A stretch of 64,000 bases of DNA from Ruminococcus_C callidus. Lineage in GTDB: Bacteria > Bacillota > Clostridia > Oscillospirales > Ruminococcaceae. The notes beneath the pieces are model-generated. The model saw only the letters and a program-made list of their open reading frames with translations, searched no databases and was not told where the DNA came from. Below are positions 52,075-60,370 of the stretch, piece after piece. The position numbers and the translations under genes were made by a program. Numbering within the stretch: position 1 is the first letter of the stretch; every line of letters starts with the position of its first letter. Where the stretch lies: the NCBI RefSeq assembly GCF_049562855.1, contig NZ_CP186925.1, positions 2,356,001 through 2,420,000 of the forward strand, given 5' to 3'.

Positions 52075-55000
52075 TCACATCCCCTGCAATATCTCCTCCA
52101 CTCGTTCTTCCAGCTCGTCCGTCTCATAATCGTTTTCCCGCAAGACCCGGATCGCCAGGTCATAATATCGCTTGGCATTTTCCTTATCCCCTGCTTTGTG
52201 GTAATTGTCTCCTACCATAAGATATGCCCATTGCATTTGTTCATGCAGTTCCCCGAAATTCTTCTGAAAACATTCCAACGCCTCAGCTGCAACGATGTTA
52301 CAATCCTGGAATTCTCCCAATTCTGACAACACAGAGCTATACCGCATCAACAAATTTGCAAGTGTAACTTCATTGCACGCATCATGCTCCATCAAAATTT
52401 CCAACGCCTGTTCCATAGCAGCTTTGCATTTTTCCAGCAGTTCCCGGCTTGGCTCAGCGTTGTACCAGTCGATCAATGCACAGGCATAAGTAGCCCAGAT
52501 CTCTCCGGTTTCTTCATGTTCCTCTCCATAGAGCTGATTTGCCATTGCGATTGCTTTCTCATAGTTTTCTTCCATTTCAGAAAATTGTTTCATTTTCAAA
52601 TTGCAGAATGCCATATCAGTTTGAAAATGCACAAGCTTTGTATTTACTGTCACGGATTCTTCCTGCATTTCCACTTGAAACAATTCTTGTTCTTTTTGAT
52701 AACACGCCATTGCACGGGAAAACTGCTCACAATCCCGATAAATGTCCCCCAACTCTGACCAAAATGATATATCTTGTTCCTGTTCCGCCGTTTGTTCTGC
52801 AAAGCACTGGTTTGCATAAAACACCGTTTTTTCGATATAAAAAGATTTATTGCAATCGATTCGATAAATATTTTCCAACCAGATGAAATTGGAATATGCT
52901 AAAGCAAGTTTCATAGGCTCTCCGATTTCTTCCGCAAGCTGTATGATCTGTTCTACATACAACTTTGCCTGGTCAAAGTCACGTTCTTCGTATATATATT
53001 CAAATAATACTCCTTTTAAAACAGAAAATTGCTCCGATGCAGACAACTGCAATTCCGCTAATTCTGCTGCCGCTTTTTCGCTGATCTCTGTATCATGCAG
53101 TTTAATGGCAAAATCCTGAATAAAAGATAACGTATTTATCAGTCGAACCCTTGAGTCTTCCTCCTGTCTCAGAATCCGAAGTTCCTGCTGTGCTGCCCAT
53201 AGGGCATCCTCACAACGATTTTCTCCCAGATACAGTCGATAACACATCATAGCAAAGAAAAATGATAATTCCGGGTCGTCGCCCTGAATATGATGTGCCA
53301 TATGATCCAGCCACTGCACAGATAAAAACCGTTGTTCTGCATTTTCGGATTCTTCAATATAACCAGCAACACTGCCAGCAAGTTCCACCATATTTTTGCA
53401 TTCCCTGCTGTTCGGACGCAGTTTTTCACACAGCACTTCTACAATCAGCGGATGAGTGGAAAGAATGCACATTTCATCCTGATACACTTCGGAGATCCAG
53501 CCGCTTTGAATCAGCCGATCCAGGCTGTTGGTCTCTGCCTCATTCAAATCACTAATAACTTCAAAATACTGCCGTACCATTGGCGTTGCACCGACCAGGG
53601 CAGCACAGCGAAGCACCTGCTTTTCCGATTCGGACAAATCCAGCACCGAGAACAGGATCTCCATATGATGGAACGCTGTTTTTTCCCGAAGTGTGCTGTC
53701 TTTCAGCTGACGCACTTTGCCGTCATCTCCGGAAATGCCTTCTGCACAGAGCTTTTCGTACATTTCACGGGAAGTGAGCTGATGCAGTGCCATTTGCTTT
53801 GCCACCAGTTCCACTGCCATGGTATGCCCATTCAGTGCCTTCAATATGGCATCGGTGTACAAGTCCGGCTCTCTCTTTGTATAGTACGCCATCATCTGAT
53901 ACAACGCTGATTCGTCAGACAAAATGTCCACCTCATACTGGGGGAAAATACCGTCATAATCCACTCTGGAGGTCACCAGAATGGGGCAAGGCAGTTCTGT
54001 CAGGAAGTCCAGATTTTCGCAGTCACCAGTATCAAAATTGTCCAGCAGGATCAGATGCCTTGGCGTACAGATTTGACGCAGTACCTGCATTTTTCGTTCC
54101 AGATATGCCGCATCACTTTCCCCGTCAGAGCGTGTGCAATGCACAATGGGAAAATTGGTATCGCTGAGAATGGTGTTCTCCATACTATCCAGAAACCGAA
54201 CAAATACAACGGCGTCATACTCCTCCGCATACGTCATAGCATAGTGCTTTGCCAGTTCTGTTTTTCCGATACCGCCGACACCGTGGAGCAGCAGAAACTT
54301 TTCCTGCTGCAAAAGGGTATGGATCTCCTGCAATTCGATATCCCGTCCGCAAAAGTAATTGTTACCCAAGGGCAGTTTGGTTTGCAGATAAGGCTTTGGC
54401 TGTTGAAATGAATCCAGAAAAGGTTCGATCTGTGTCAGAAGTTCCGCACAGGAGGCATACCGCTTTTCCGGATTGGCAGCCAAGGTCTTTCGCAGCAGCT
54501 CCGTGACCATGCGTCTGATTTCTGGAGCAGTTCCGGCAAGCACCGAGTCCGGAAACTCCGCATCCCATACCGCACGATTTCTCCTGTCCTTTACTTCCGG
54601 AGTACGGCGAAACAACAGGTACAACAACAGTCCGCCCAGCGTATAGACATCGGACACAACGCCGATCTTTCTGCGGTTTTGCTGTAACACTTCCGGTGCT
54701 GCCCACTTTGCTGTACAGGAGATCACTGCATCAGAAAGCCGGCTTTTTTCGATGGCACTGTCAAAATCAAACAGCATCACCAGTTCCGGCGTTTCCGGAT
54801 AGAGCAGCACGTTGGCAGGCTTTAAGTCCAGATAGAGATATCCATGCTGATGCAGATTGTCCAGCTGCTGTGCCACTGCACGCAGTACCCGAAATGTGTC
54901 ATAAAGCGACAACTCCTGCTGTTCCAGCGGAATGCTATTCTGACAGTTCATAGCAATATACCGGGTGCCGTTTCCGGCAAAAACGCCCTGGACATTGCTG

Positions 55001-55323
55001 ATACTGTTGCAGCTCTCCGGGAACTGCCGGAACTGCATCTGCTTTTGATACCCCCAGATAAAGCTTTGCATCTGCCGTTGAAAAGCTTCTTCGTCTGCCG
55101 CAAGCAAACTGCCGTCCTGCTGCCGAATCAGGTGTAGATTTTCCGGACAGAACTCTTTCAGCCGGAGATAAAATTCGTTTTGTTCTCCGTCCCTGCAAAC
55201 CGCCGTATAGACCAGACAACTGGCTCCTGTTCCGATCAGTTCTTGAATCTGCACTGTGATCTGCTGCTGGGTTCCAATGGCGGAAATGGTCAGATGTGTA
55301 CCGACTGGCAGTGGCGTTCGCAT
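52075..55323 (-). CDS. Protein kinase - STAND ATPase - TPR fusion
   Basis: 1082 residues. Kinase domain 1-310: glycine loop IGTGASCLVY, catalytic loop YLYLDLKPANVLL with Asp166, Lys168 and Asn171 (HRD replaced by YLD), and DFD in place of DFG at 186-188; APE is present as APEVL. STAND/NB-ARC-type ATPase about 330-640: Walker A HGVGGIGKTELAK near 349, Walker B LILLDNFD, sensor PILVTSRVDYD, then a winged-helix-like SDESALYQMMAYY part. From about 650 to the end, tetratricopeptide-type helical repeats, e.g. KMKQFSEMEENYEKAIAMA. STAND NTPases typically oligomerise when the repeats bind a trigger; here the effector would be a kinase. Start ATG has AGAGGAA upstream; a 121-residue gene precedes it by 35 bases. 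Confidence 0.9.
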   Translation of the reverse strand: MRTPLPVGTHLTISAIGTQQQITVQIQELIGTGASCLVYTAVCRDGEQNEFYLRLKEFCPENLHLIRQQDGSLLAADEEAFQRQMQSFIWGYQKQMQFRQFPESCNSISNVQGVFAGNGTRYIAMNCQNSIPLEQQELSLYDTFRVLRAVAQQLDNLHQHGYLYLDLKPANVLLYPETPELVMLFDFDSAIEKSRLSDAVISCTAKWAAPEVLQQNRRKIGVVSDVYTLGGLLLYLLFRRTPEVKDRRNRAVWDAEFPDSVLAGTAPEIRRMVTELLRKTLAANPEKRYASCAELLTQIEPFLDSFQQPKPYLQTKLPLGNNYFCGRDIELQEIHTLLQQEKFLLLHGVGGIGKTELAKHYAMTYAEEYDAVVFVRFLDSMENTILSDTNFPIVHCTRSDGESDAAYLERKMQVLRQICTPRHLILLDNFDTGDCENLDFLTELPCPILVTSRVDYDGIFPQYEVDILSDESALYQMMAYYTKREPDLYTDAILKALNGHTMAVELVAKQMALHQLTSREMYEKLCAEGISGDDGKVRQLKDSTLREKTAFHHMEILFSVLDLSESEKQVLRCAALVGATPMVRQYFEVISDLNEAETNSLDRLIQSGWISEVYQDEMCILSTHPLIVEVLCEKLRPNSRECKNMVELAGSVAGYIEESENAEQRFLSVQWLDHMAHHIQGDDPELSFFFAMMCYRLYLGENRCEDALWAAQQELRILRQEEDSRVRLINTLSFIQDFAIKLHDTEISEKAAAELAELQLSASEQFSVLKGVLFEYIYEERDFDQAKLYVEQIIQLAEEIGEPMKLALAYSNFIWLENIYRIDCNKSFYIEKTVFYANQCFAEQTAEQEQDISFWSELGDIYRDCEQFSRAMACYQKEQELFQVEMQEESVTVNTKLVHFQTDMAFCNLKMKQFSEMEENYEKAIAMANQLYGEEHEETGEIWATYACALIDWYNAEPSRELLEKCKAAMEQALEILMEHDACNEVTLANLLMRYSSVLSELGEFQDCNIVAAEALECFQKNFGELHEQMQWAYLMVGDNYHKAGDKENAKRYYDLAIRVLRENDYETDELEERVEEILQGM

Positions 55324-55358
55324 GGTAAGTTCCTCTTTTCAAAAGTTGTGATATTGAT

Positions 55359-55724
55359 TTATGACGGCATCTGTAAAAGGTATTCCTGCAATTCCTGCAA
55401 TGTCTGAAATCGCCTTTTCCAATTGCTGCACAATATTTTCTGATAAAATTCCGAGTGTGACGGAAGGACAGCAAACCGTCTTCGCTCCAGCCATGTCACC
55501 GGTTTTCCCTCCCATTGAAAATACAGATAGCTGCCGATCAAATAGACATAGCTGCTTTCTGTGTAAACTGCCTTCTGCCTGCATTCCGGCGCAAGCAGTG
55601 ACCACAAAGGGATACCCGAAAAAAATGAAGTGTGCTGTTTCAAAAAAACTGCCGGAGAAACGGACTCCTTTTGCAAAGCAGAGATCAGTTCCATTGCCTG
55701 GCGAACACATTCCTGCAATCCCAT
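55359..55724 (-). CDS. Unknown 121-residue partner gene upstream of the STAND kinase
   Basis: Start uncertain: GGGAGGTGATGGGATTG offers an ATG at 55724 (site too close) or a TTG at 55718 (ideal spacing). The protein is soluble with aromatic-rich centre AVYTESSYVYLIGSYLYFQW and a C-terminal helical WKRRFQTLQELQEYLLQM. No family is recognised. Position 35 bases before the kinase start suggests a dedicated activator, inhibitor or substrate. Confidence 0.6.
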   Translation of the reverse strand: MGLQECVRQAMELISALQKESVSPAVFLKQHTSFFSGIPLWSLLAPECRQKAVYTESSYVYLIGSYLYFQWEGKPVTWLERRRFAVLPSHSEFYQKILCSNWKRRFQTLQELQEYLLQMPS

Positions 55725-55763
55725 CACCTCCCGGCTGTCATCGTAACACATTGCCATACAGCA

Positions 55764-55822
55764 TTTGTAACAACCACTTGAAAAGTCATTGTTACAAACT
55801 CCATTTCTCCCTATGATACAAT
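55764..55822 (+). promoter_or_regulatory. Promoter region of the primase-helicase gene with palindrome
   Basis: Inverted repeat TTTGTAAC (55764-55771) and GTTACAAA (55791-55798), then -10 TACAAT at 55817-55822. The tract AAAGTCATTGTTACAAACT at 55782-55800 recurs with 16 of 19 matches upstream of the gene at 58693. Confidence 0.55.
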
Positions 55823-55872
55823 AAATCATGCGGAAATCTCTCCGCCAATTTACAACAGGAGGAAAAAATTAT

Positions 55873-57315
55873 ATGAAACCATTTCAGGAAACAAACTACA
55901 TTGCCAAAGACAAAGAAAACGAACAATGGAAAAGCAATCTGCCGCCGGAAGAAGTCAAGGAAAAGATGCTGGCACAGCGTGGATTTACACAAGAAAACGG
56001 CAGCAAGATTCAATTCGACCACACCGTATTTATTCAGTATGCAATGACAAGAGTCCACGCATTATACTGCAACGGAAAGCTCTACTTCTACAATTTCAAG
56101 TCAAAGTGTTATGAATACCTAGAAGACCACGCATACAAGAAAATTTTCTTTGCGATCATTGAAGAAGCTTCCTGCAATATCTGGAAGCGAAAGCAGGAAA
56201 ACGAGTACATCCCCTATTTCAAGCGAAAAGTTCCCTATGCAGAAGATAACGGAATGCGTCCGGGACTCCTGCAGTTCCAAAACTGCATCTTCGATTTACA
56301 GGAGGAAACGATAGAGAAACCAACGCCGGACATTTTCTGTCTGGTACAGATTCCATATGACTACGACCCCAAGGCAAAAGCACCGCAGTTTTTCCGCTTT
56401 CTGCAGGAACTCTTTGACAATGACCAGACACGGATCGATCTGGTTCAGGAGATCATGGGAGCCTGCCTATACTATGAAGACATTATGCAGAAACTTGTTG
56501 TCTTTCTGGGTTCCGGTTCCAACGGAAAGTCCCTGTTATCCAACATGATCAAGCATATGCTGGGAGAACGGAATGTATCTGCTGTTGCTTTGGATCAGAT
56601 CAGCAACGGAAGATTTGGCAAGCAAAACCTGGACCGAAAGCTGCTGAACATTTCCTCTGAGACAAAAACAGAAAAGCTGTACAGCACAGCTGACCTAAAG
56701 GCACTGACCGGCGGCGATTCTATTGAAATCGAAGAAAAATTTGAAAAGTCCTATACCACAGAGATCCACAGCAAGTTTATTCTCCTTGCAAATGATATGA
56801 TCCAGACCAAGGATTACAGCGACGGGTTCTATCGCCGGCTGCTGATCATTCCCTTTGAACAGTGTTTCCACGACCTCGCTCCCAATCAGGAGCCGGAGGA
56901 GGGTGTTCTCTACAAGAACATTTATCTGGAAGGAGATCTGATGCAAGAACTCCCGGGCATCTTCAATTTTGCCTATGCCGGACTGGAACGGCTGATCGAC
57001 AACGATTACAATTTCACCTATTCTCCTGCCTGCGAAGCTGCATTGGAGCATTACAAAAACGAACACAATGTGGTAAAGGCGTTTTACAATCACTGCATCG
57101 TCCTATCAGAACCCAAGCACAAAAAAGCAGAGCGAACCGCCGTGGTATATGCCGGATTTTTAAGCTACTGCCGGGAGAATCGATTCCCCTGCAGCATTTC
57201 CAGCATTCAATTTCACCGAATGTTCCAAAACATTCTGACCGAAGAAGGCACAGAAGCACGCATGGTACACCGTAACCGCGGTGACTTCTACTTACACCTG
57301 CAAATGCAGTTCTAA
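55873..57315 (+). CDS. D5/P4-type primase-helicase (SF3), C-terminal part
   Basis: 480 residues from the ATG at 55873 with AACAGGAGG upstream. SF3 helicase motor: Walker A GSGSNGKSLLSN near residue 215, Walker B-like LLNISSETK, and ADLKALTGGDSIEIEEK, HSKFILLANDM and FYRRLLIIPF, the classic D5/gp of phages and P4. A D5_N-like region precedes it. It lacks a TOPRIM/AEP primase domain, unlike full phage primases. It is normally for initiating replication of phages or integrative plasmids; an isolated copy among kinase genes hints at a phage-derived or defence-repurposed protein. Confidence 0.88.
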   Translation: MKPFQETNYIAKDKENEQWKSNLPPEEVKEKMLAQRGFTQENGSKIQFDHTVFIQYAMTRVHALYCNGKLYFYNFKSKCYEYLEDHAYKKIFFAIIEEASCNIWKRKQENEYIPYFKRKVPYAEDNGMRPGLLQFQNCIFDLQEETIEKPTPDIFCLVQIPYDYDPKAKAPQFFRFLQELFDNDQTRIDLVQEIMGACLYYEDIMQKLVVFLGSGSNGKSLLSNMIKHMLGERNVSAVALDQISNGRFGKQNLDRKLLNISSETKTEKLYSTADLKALTGGDSIEIEEKFEKSYTTEIHSKFILLANDMIQTKDYSDGFYRRLLIIPFEQCFHDLAPNQEPEEGVLYKNIYLEGDLMQELPGIFNFAYAGLERLIDNDYNFTYSPACEAALEHYKNEHNVVKAFYNHCIVLSEPKHKKAERTAVVYAGFLSYCRENRFPCSISSIQFHRMFQNILTEEGTEARMVHRNRGDFYLHLQMQF

Positions 57316-57350
57316 AATCAAGACCATGTTCTAACAGCAACATGATCCAG

Positions 57351-57393
57351 GCACATCACTTTCATCACAGTGTGGAAAGTGATGTGCTTTTTT
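57351..57393 (+). terminator. Terminator after the primase-helicase gene
   Basis: Perfect 13-base stem GCACATCACTTTC/GAAAGTGATGTGC with an 11-base loop, followed by six Ts. The convergent gene ends inside it. Confidence 0.85.
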
Positions 57394-58591
57394 CGTCTGC
57401 CTGGTCAAAATAGTACCGCCGCATGGCAGACCGCAGTTCTTCCAACGGATAGGGATGATTGGCACAGTGCAGAAACAGCCAGTCATAAGGATTCCGCACA
57501 TACAAAGCCGGCAGACCGCTGCTGCACAACAGGTCATTGGTTTCATGGACAAAGTCCAGAAAATCAGACTCAATGGCACAAAACAAATCGGAGGTGTCAT
57601 TCTTTGCAAACAGCACTGCAAAGAAACAATAGAAGTTCAGCAGGATCAGTGTTTTTCGCAAAATCGTATCTGAAACTGGTTCTCCCCGTTTGATTCTGGA
57701 AAGGTTCATTCCCAAGGGAAAATCAGAACGTATCAATTCCGGAAAAACAGCCTCTTTGGAAAAGGAACTCTTTTTCTGGTAAGTCCGCATATTCTCTCCG
57801 AAGATCACACTCAGCAGCAGATCAACATTTCCGGATTTCTGCTTTTGGTGGGAAATTTCATTTTGATCTGCAACTGCATTTTGAGCAAGTTCTGTGGCTT
57901 CCTGTATCAGGCACTTCGCATAGTGAATGGCAGTCTTTCTGGGCATCTGAAAATCCAGACGGTTTTCCCGGAAAAAGCAAAGCAATTCCTCTGTAGAACC
58001 AACTTGCAGCAGTGCACTTTCCAGCTGACTGGTCTGCTCATAGCACATTTCTTCCTCTGTCGCACTTTCCTCATTTATCAGCTGTTCCGCCTGCTCTGCC
58101 AGAGACAGCATTTCCGGATACCCCAGTCCATTTCGCAGACAGTACCAGATCACCGTTTCTTTTGCACTGCGGAAATTGAAGGGACAAGAAAAGTACACCT
58201 TCTGAAAAAAAGAAGCCGTTTCCCGGTCGTTCAATCCCAGAGCAAAACAGAGCCGGAACAGACTGTCCCGGCTGCGTTCGCCACTGTTAGGACGAGTTCC
58301 GCAGAACCAGCTTTTGATGACTTCCGGATTGAGCGTTACCCCTCGCTGCTTACAGCATTCCCGAACATAAGCAATCTTTTCTTTGGCATCGTCTGCCTGT
58401 CCGGAAAATCCATGCTGCAAAAGCGTATCCGTCAAGCCCTCTGCAAATGTTTTGCACGGATAGGTCAGCAGGTACTCCGACGTGTAAGTTTCCTCATCGT
58501 CCTGCACAAAGCCATACTCCGATTCCAGAATGTCATCCAAACACTTTCTGGTAACCTCACCTGCACCTGCGTACAATTCTTCTTCCGTCAC
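57365..58591 (-). CDS. Unknown 408-residue protein, possible DNA-binding head
   Basis: GTG start with AGGAGG upstream. The region around residues 95-145, EVIKSWFCGTRPNSGERSRD then LFRLCFALGLNDRETASFF, looks like a helix-turn-helix domain found in phage-type or XRE-like regulators. The remainder is helical. No family name can be given. It converges with the primase gene and is divergent from the 330-residue gene, so it might regulate either. Confidence 0.55.
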   Translation of the reverse strand: MTEEELYAGAGEVTRKCLDDILESEYGFVQDDEETYTSEYLLTYPCKTFAEGLTDTLLQHGFSGQADDAKEKIAYVRECCKQRGVTLNPEVIKSWFCGTRPNSGERSRDSLFRLCFALGLNDRETASFFQKVYFSCPFNFRSAKETVIWYCLRNGLGYPEMLSLAEQAEQLINEESATEEEMCYEQTSQLESALLQVGSTEELLCFFRENRLDFQMPRKTAIHYAKCLIQEATELAQNAVADQNEISHQKQKSGNVDLLLSVIFGENMRTYQKKSSFSKEAVFPELIRSDFPLGMNLSRIKRGEPVSDTILRKTLILLNFYCFFAVLFAKNDTSDLFCAIESDFLDFVHETNDLLCSSGLPALYVRNPYDWLFLHCANHPYPLEELRSAMRRYYFDQADEKSTSLSTL

Positions 58592-58606
58592 ACGATCGCC
58601 TCCTGC

Positions 58607-58646
58607 AAAGTCGTTTTTACAAAATGGATTTTTGGCATGGTATACT
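58607..58646 (+). promoter_or_regulatory. Promoter with box shared with the primase gene
   Basis: AAAGTCGTTTTTACAAAAT (58607-58625) then -10 TATACT at 58641-58646. It matches the corresponding tract at 55782-55800 at 16 of 19 positions and lies at a similar distance from the -10. Confidence 0.55.
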
Positions 58647-58692
58647 ATAAAGGCAGAAAAAACTGCAAATCAATACAAAGGAGATTTTTTCA

Positions 58693-59685
58693 ATGAAAGA
58701 CACTTGCAACTACCCAGACGGCACATTTATCGGCATCATCACAGACATTCAGACAGTGGAAAAACCGTATCCCAGTGTTACAGTAACCGCTGCACTGGCG
58801 GTCGACGGCAAAATTTCCGAACATCAGAAATGTTTCAACAAGCCCTTTACCAACGGACGAGAAGCATTCCAGAATTTCTGCGAGGAGTTCGACCTGTTTT
58901 CCGATCGAACAGAACATCGAAATGACTACGTACTGGAACTCGACTATGCCATTGGAACATCTTGCACCGCTGTTCTTTCTTCAGACCGTGGCTTTGAAAG
59001 CATCACACCTCTTGGCGATACAGATCTGAAAATTGCTTTCGGACTGGACGACTGCTACGAAAAGATCCGCTGGTTTCAGCCGGAAACCTACTGCACTGAG
59101 AAAGATATGGCAAATCTTGCTCCGGAGATCAGGGAACAGCGTCTGCAGCTGAAACGAGATCTCATGCTGATAAAGAGCGTTTCTTATCAAAAGGCAGAAC
59201 GGGAGATTCCGGCATTATTCCAAAACTACCGTCGTTTTCCGCCGCTACAGCTGCATCGCCCCTGTGCCGGATTTATCGAAAAGATCCAGCTGAAAAAAGA
59301 CCGCTTTCGTCCGGAAGAACTAACACTATACTGTTACGTTGCTATCATAGACAGAGGACACATCGTACACAGGGACTATTACATCAACCGCATTCGCTCT
59401 GTAGGGCGTGGCGATTACGAGCACTTCTGTGCGACGCTTGGGCTGCTCTATGAAGAGGACAACCCCAATGAGCTGATCGATCTGTGTGAGCTGCACAATG
59501 CCTGCTTTGTACCGCTTACCATCTATCTCTATCAGTCTCCGAAATCCGGAAACCTCTATGTAAACCGGCTGATGAAGTATTCTTCAGCGAACTTCCAGGA
59601 CGAAATGGACATGATGCAGTTTGTCTGGGCTTATGAGCATTATTGCAACCAGGAACATGGCAGCTTCGATTTTTGCGAATGTTAA
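58693..59685 (+). CDS. Unknown 330-residue protein
   Basis: AAAGGAG precedes the start ATG. N-terminal beta-rich part (FIGIITDIQTVEKPYPSVTV) and a second half with LTLYCYVAIIDRGHIVHRD and CATLGLLYEEDN. The two halves each contain an analogous strand pattern followed by a segment on late-filled residues (YEKIRWF...; EHFCATLGLL), perhaps an internal duplication. No motif identified. It is coupled to the small zinc-ribbon gene that overlaps its stop. Confidence 0.55.
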   Translation: MKDTCNYPDGTFIGIITDIQTVEKPYPSVTVTAALAVDGKISEHQKCFNKPFTNGREAFQNFCEEFDLFSDRTEHRNDYVLELDYAIGTSCTAVLSSDRGFESITPLGDTDLKIAFGLDDCYEKIRWFQPETYCTEKDMANLAPEIREQRLQLKRDLMLIKSVSYQKAEREIPALFQNYRRFPPLQLHRPCAGFIEKIQLKKDRFRPEELTLYCYVAIIDRGHIVHRDYYINRIRSVGRGDYEHFCATLGLLYEEDNPNELIDLCELHNACFVPLTIYLYQSPKSGNLYVNRLMKYSSANFQDEMDMMQFVWAYEHYCNQEHGSFDFCEC

Positions 59686-59840
59686 AGCTGCACCACCCCT
59701 GGAAAGACGCTTCCGGCAATTGCCGCTGTGAAAGCTGCGGCAAAGTCGTTCCGGAACAGCAGCTGCATTGGGAAAAGCGATTAGGCTACTGTGACACGTG
59801 TTTTGCAGAAATTCGGAAATATACTCCCAAGAAATCATAA
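59679..59840 (+). CDS. Small zinc-ribbon protein
   Basis: 53 residues; ATG overlaps the stop of the 330-residue gene (ATGTTAA), implying coupled translation. Four cysteines in two pairs, CRCESCG and CDTC, make a treble-clef or zinc-ribbon. Probably an adaptor for the upstream protein. Confidence 0.65.
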   Translation: MLKLHHPWKDASGNCRCESCGKVVPEQQLHWEKRLGYCDTCFAEIRKYTPKKS

Positions 59841-59844
59841 CGGA

Positions 59845-59880
59845 AAGGATCGGCTGCATGACAAGCCGGTCCTTTTTTTA
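59845..59880 (+). terminator. Terminator after the zinc-ribbon gene
   Basis: Stem AAGGATCGGCT against AGCCGGTCCTT (one mismatch), loop GCATGACA, then a run of Ts to 59879. Confidence 0.75.
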
Positions 59881-59942
59881 TTACAGCCGTAACATTTCTT
59901 TGAACGGACAGACGTTTGTCCTGCTCATTTGCTACAATAGAA

Positions 59943-60218
59943 TCAAAGGGAATCTTTCTGCACCGCCACGGGAATTGTCGGATCAATCAAGTCCGTGATC
60001 TCCACCTGCAGCACTTTTGCCAGTGCCACCAGTTCCATATCTGTCACAAATCGTTCTCCATTTTCGATGCGGCGGATAAAGTGGTGGTCTACATCATATC
60101 CGGCAATTTGCAGATTCTTTGCCAACTGTCGCTGAGAAAGCCCTTTTTCATGCCGGATCCGAATCAAATTCGGTCCGCAGATATTGTTGGTGCCCAAGGT
60201 GGTTTTCAGTTTGAACAT
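59943..60218 (-). CDS. XRE/Cro-C1 family repressor
   Basis: 91 residues starting at the ATG at 60218 with GAGGGAAACC upstream. The HTH_3 domain reads LIRIRHEKGLSQRQLAKNL, then YDVDHHFIRRIENGERFVTD, then LVALAKVLQVEITDLI. It is divergent from the dynamin-like GTPase gene. The palindrome ATCATAT-CTATT-ATATGAT inside the divergent promoter is its likely operator, making it the on/off switch of the downstream operon. Confidence 0.9.
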   Translation of the reverse strand: MFKLKTTLGTNNICGPNLIRIRHEKGLSQRQLAKNLQIAGYDVDHHFIRRIENGERFVTDMELVALAKVLQVEITDLIDPTIPVAVQKDSL

Positions 60219-60255
60219 ATTGGTTTCCCTCATTTGAAGATATGGTAAATATTAT

Positions 60256-60284
60256 TTGACATCATATCTATTATATGATATAAT
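60256..60284 (+). promoter_or_regulatory. Consensus promoter with XRE operator before the dynamin gene
   Basis: -35 TTGACA (60256-60261), 17-base spacer, -10 TATAAT (60279-60284): fully consensus. The palindrome ATCATAT/ATATGAT fills the spacer (60261-60279), so repressor binding would block the polymerase directly. Confidence 0.85.
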
Positions 60285-60370
60285 GAGGATAGTGGTGGTT
60301 AATAGTATTCACCATTTGAAAAATAATTTTTTTGAGAAGAAATATGCTTATCAGAAAGGACGAGCTATCG

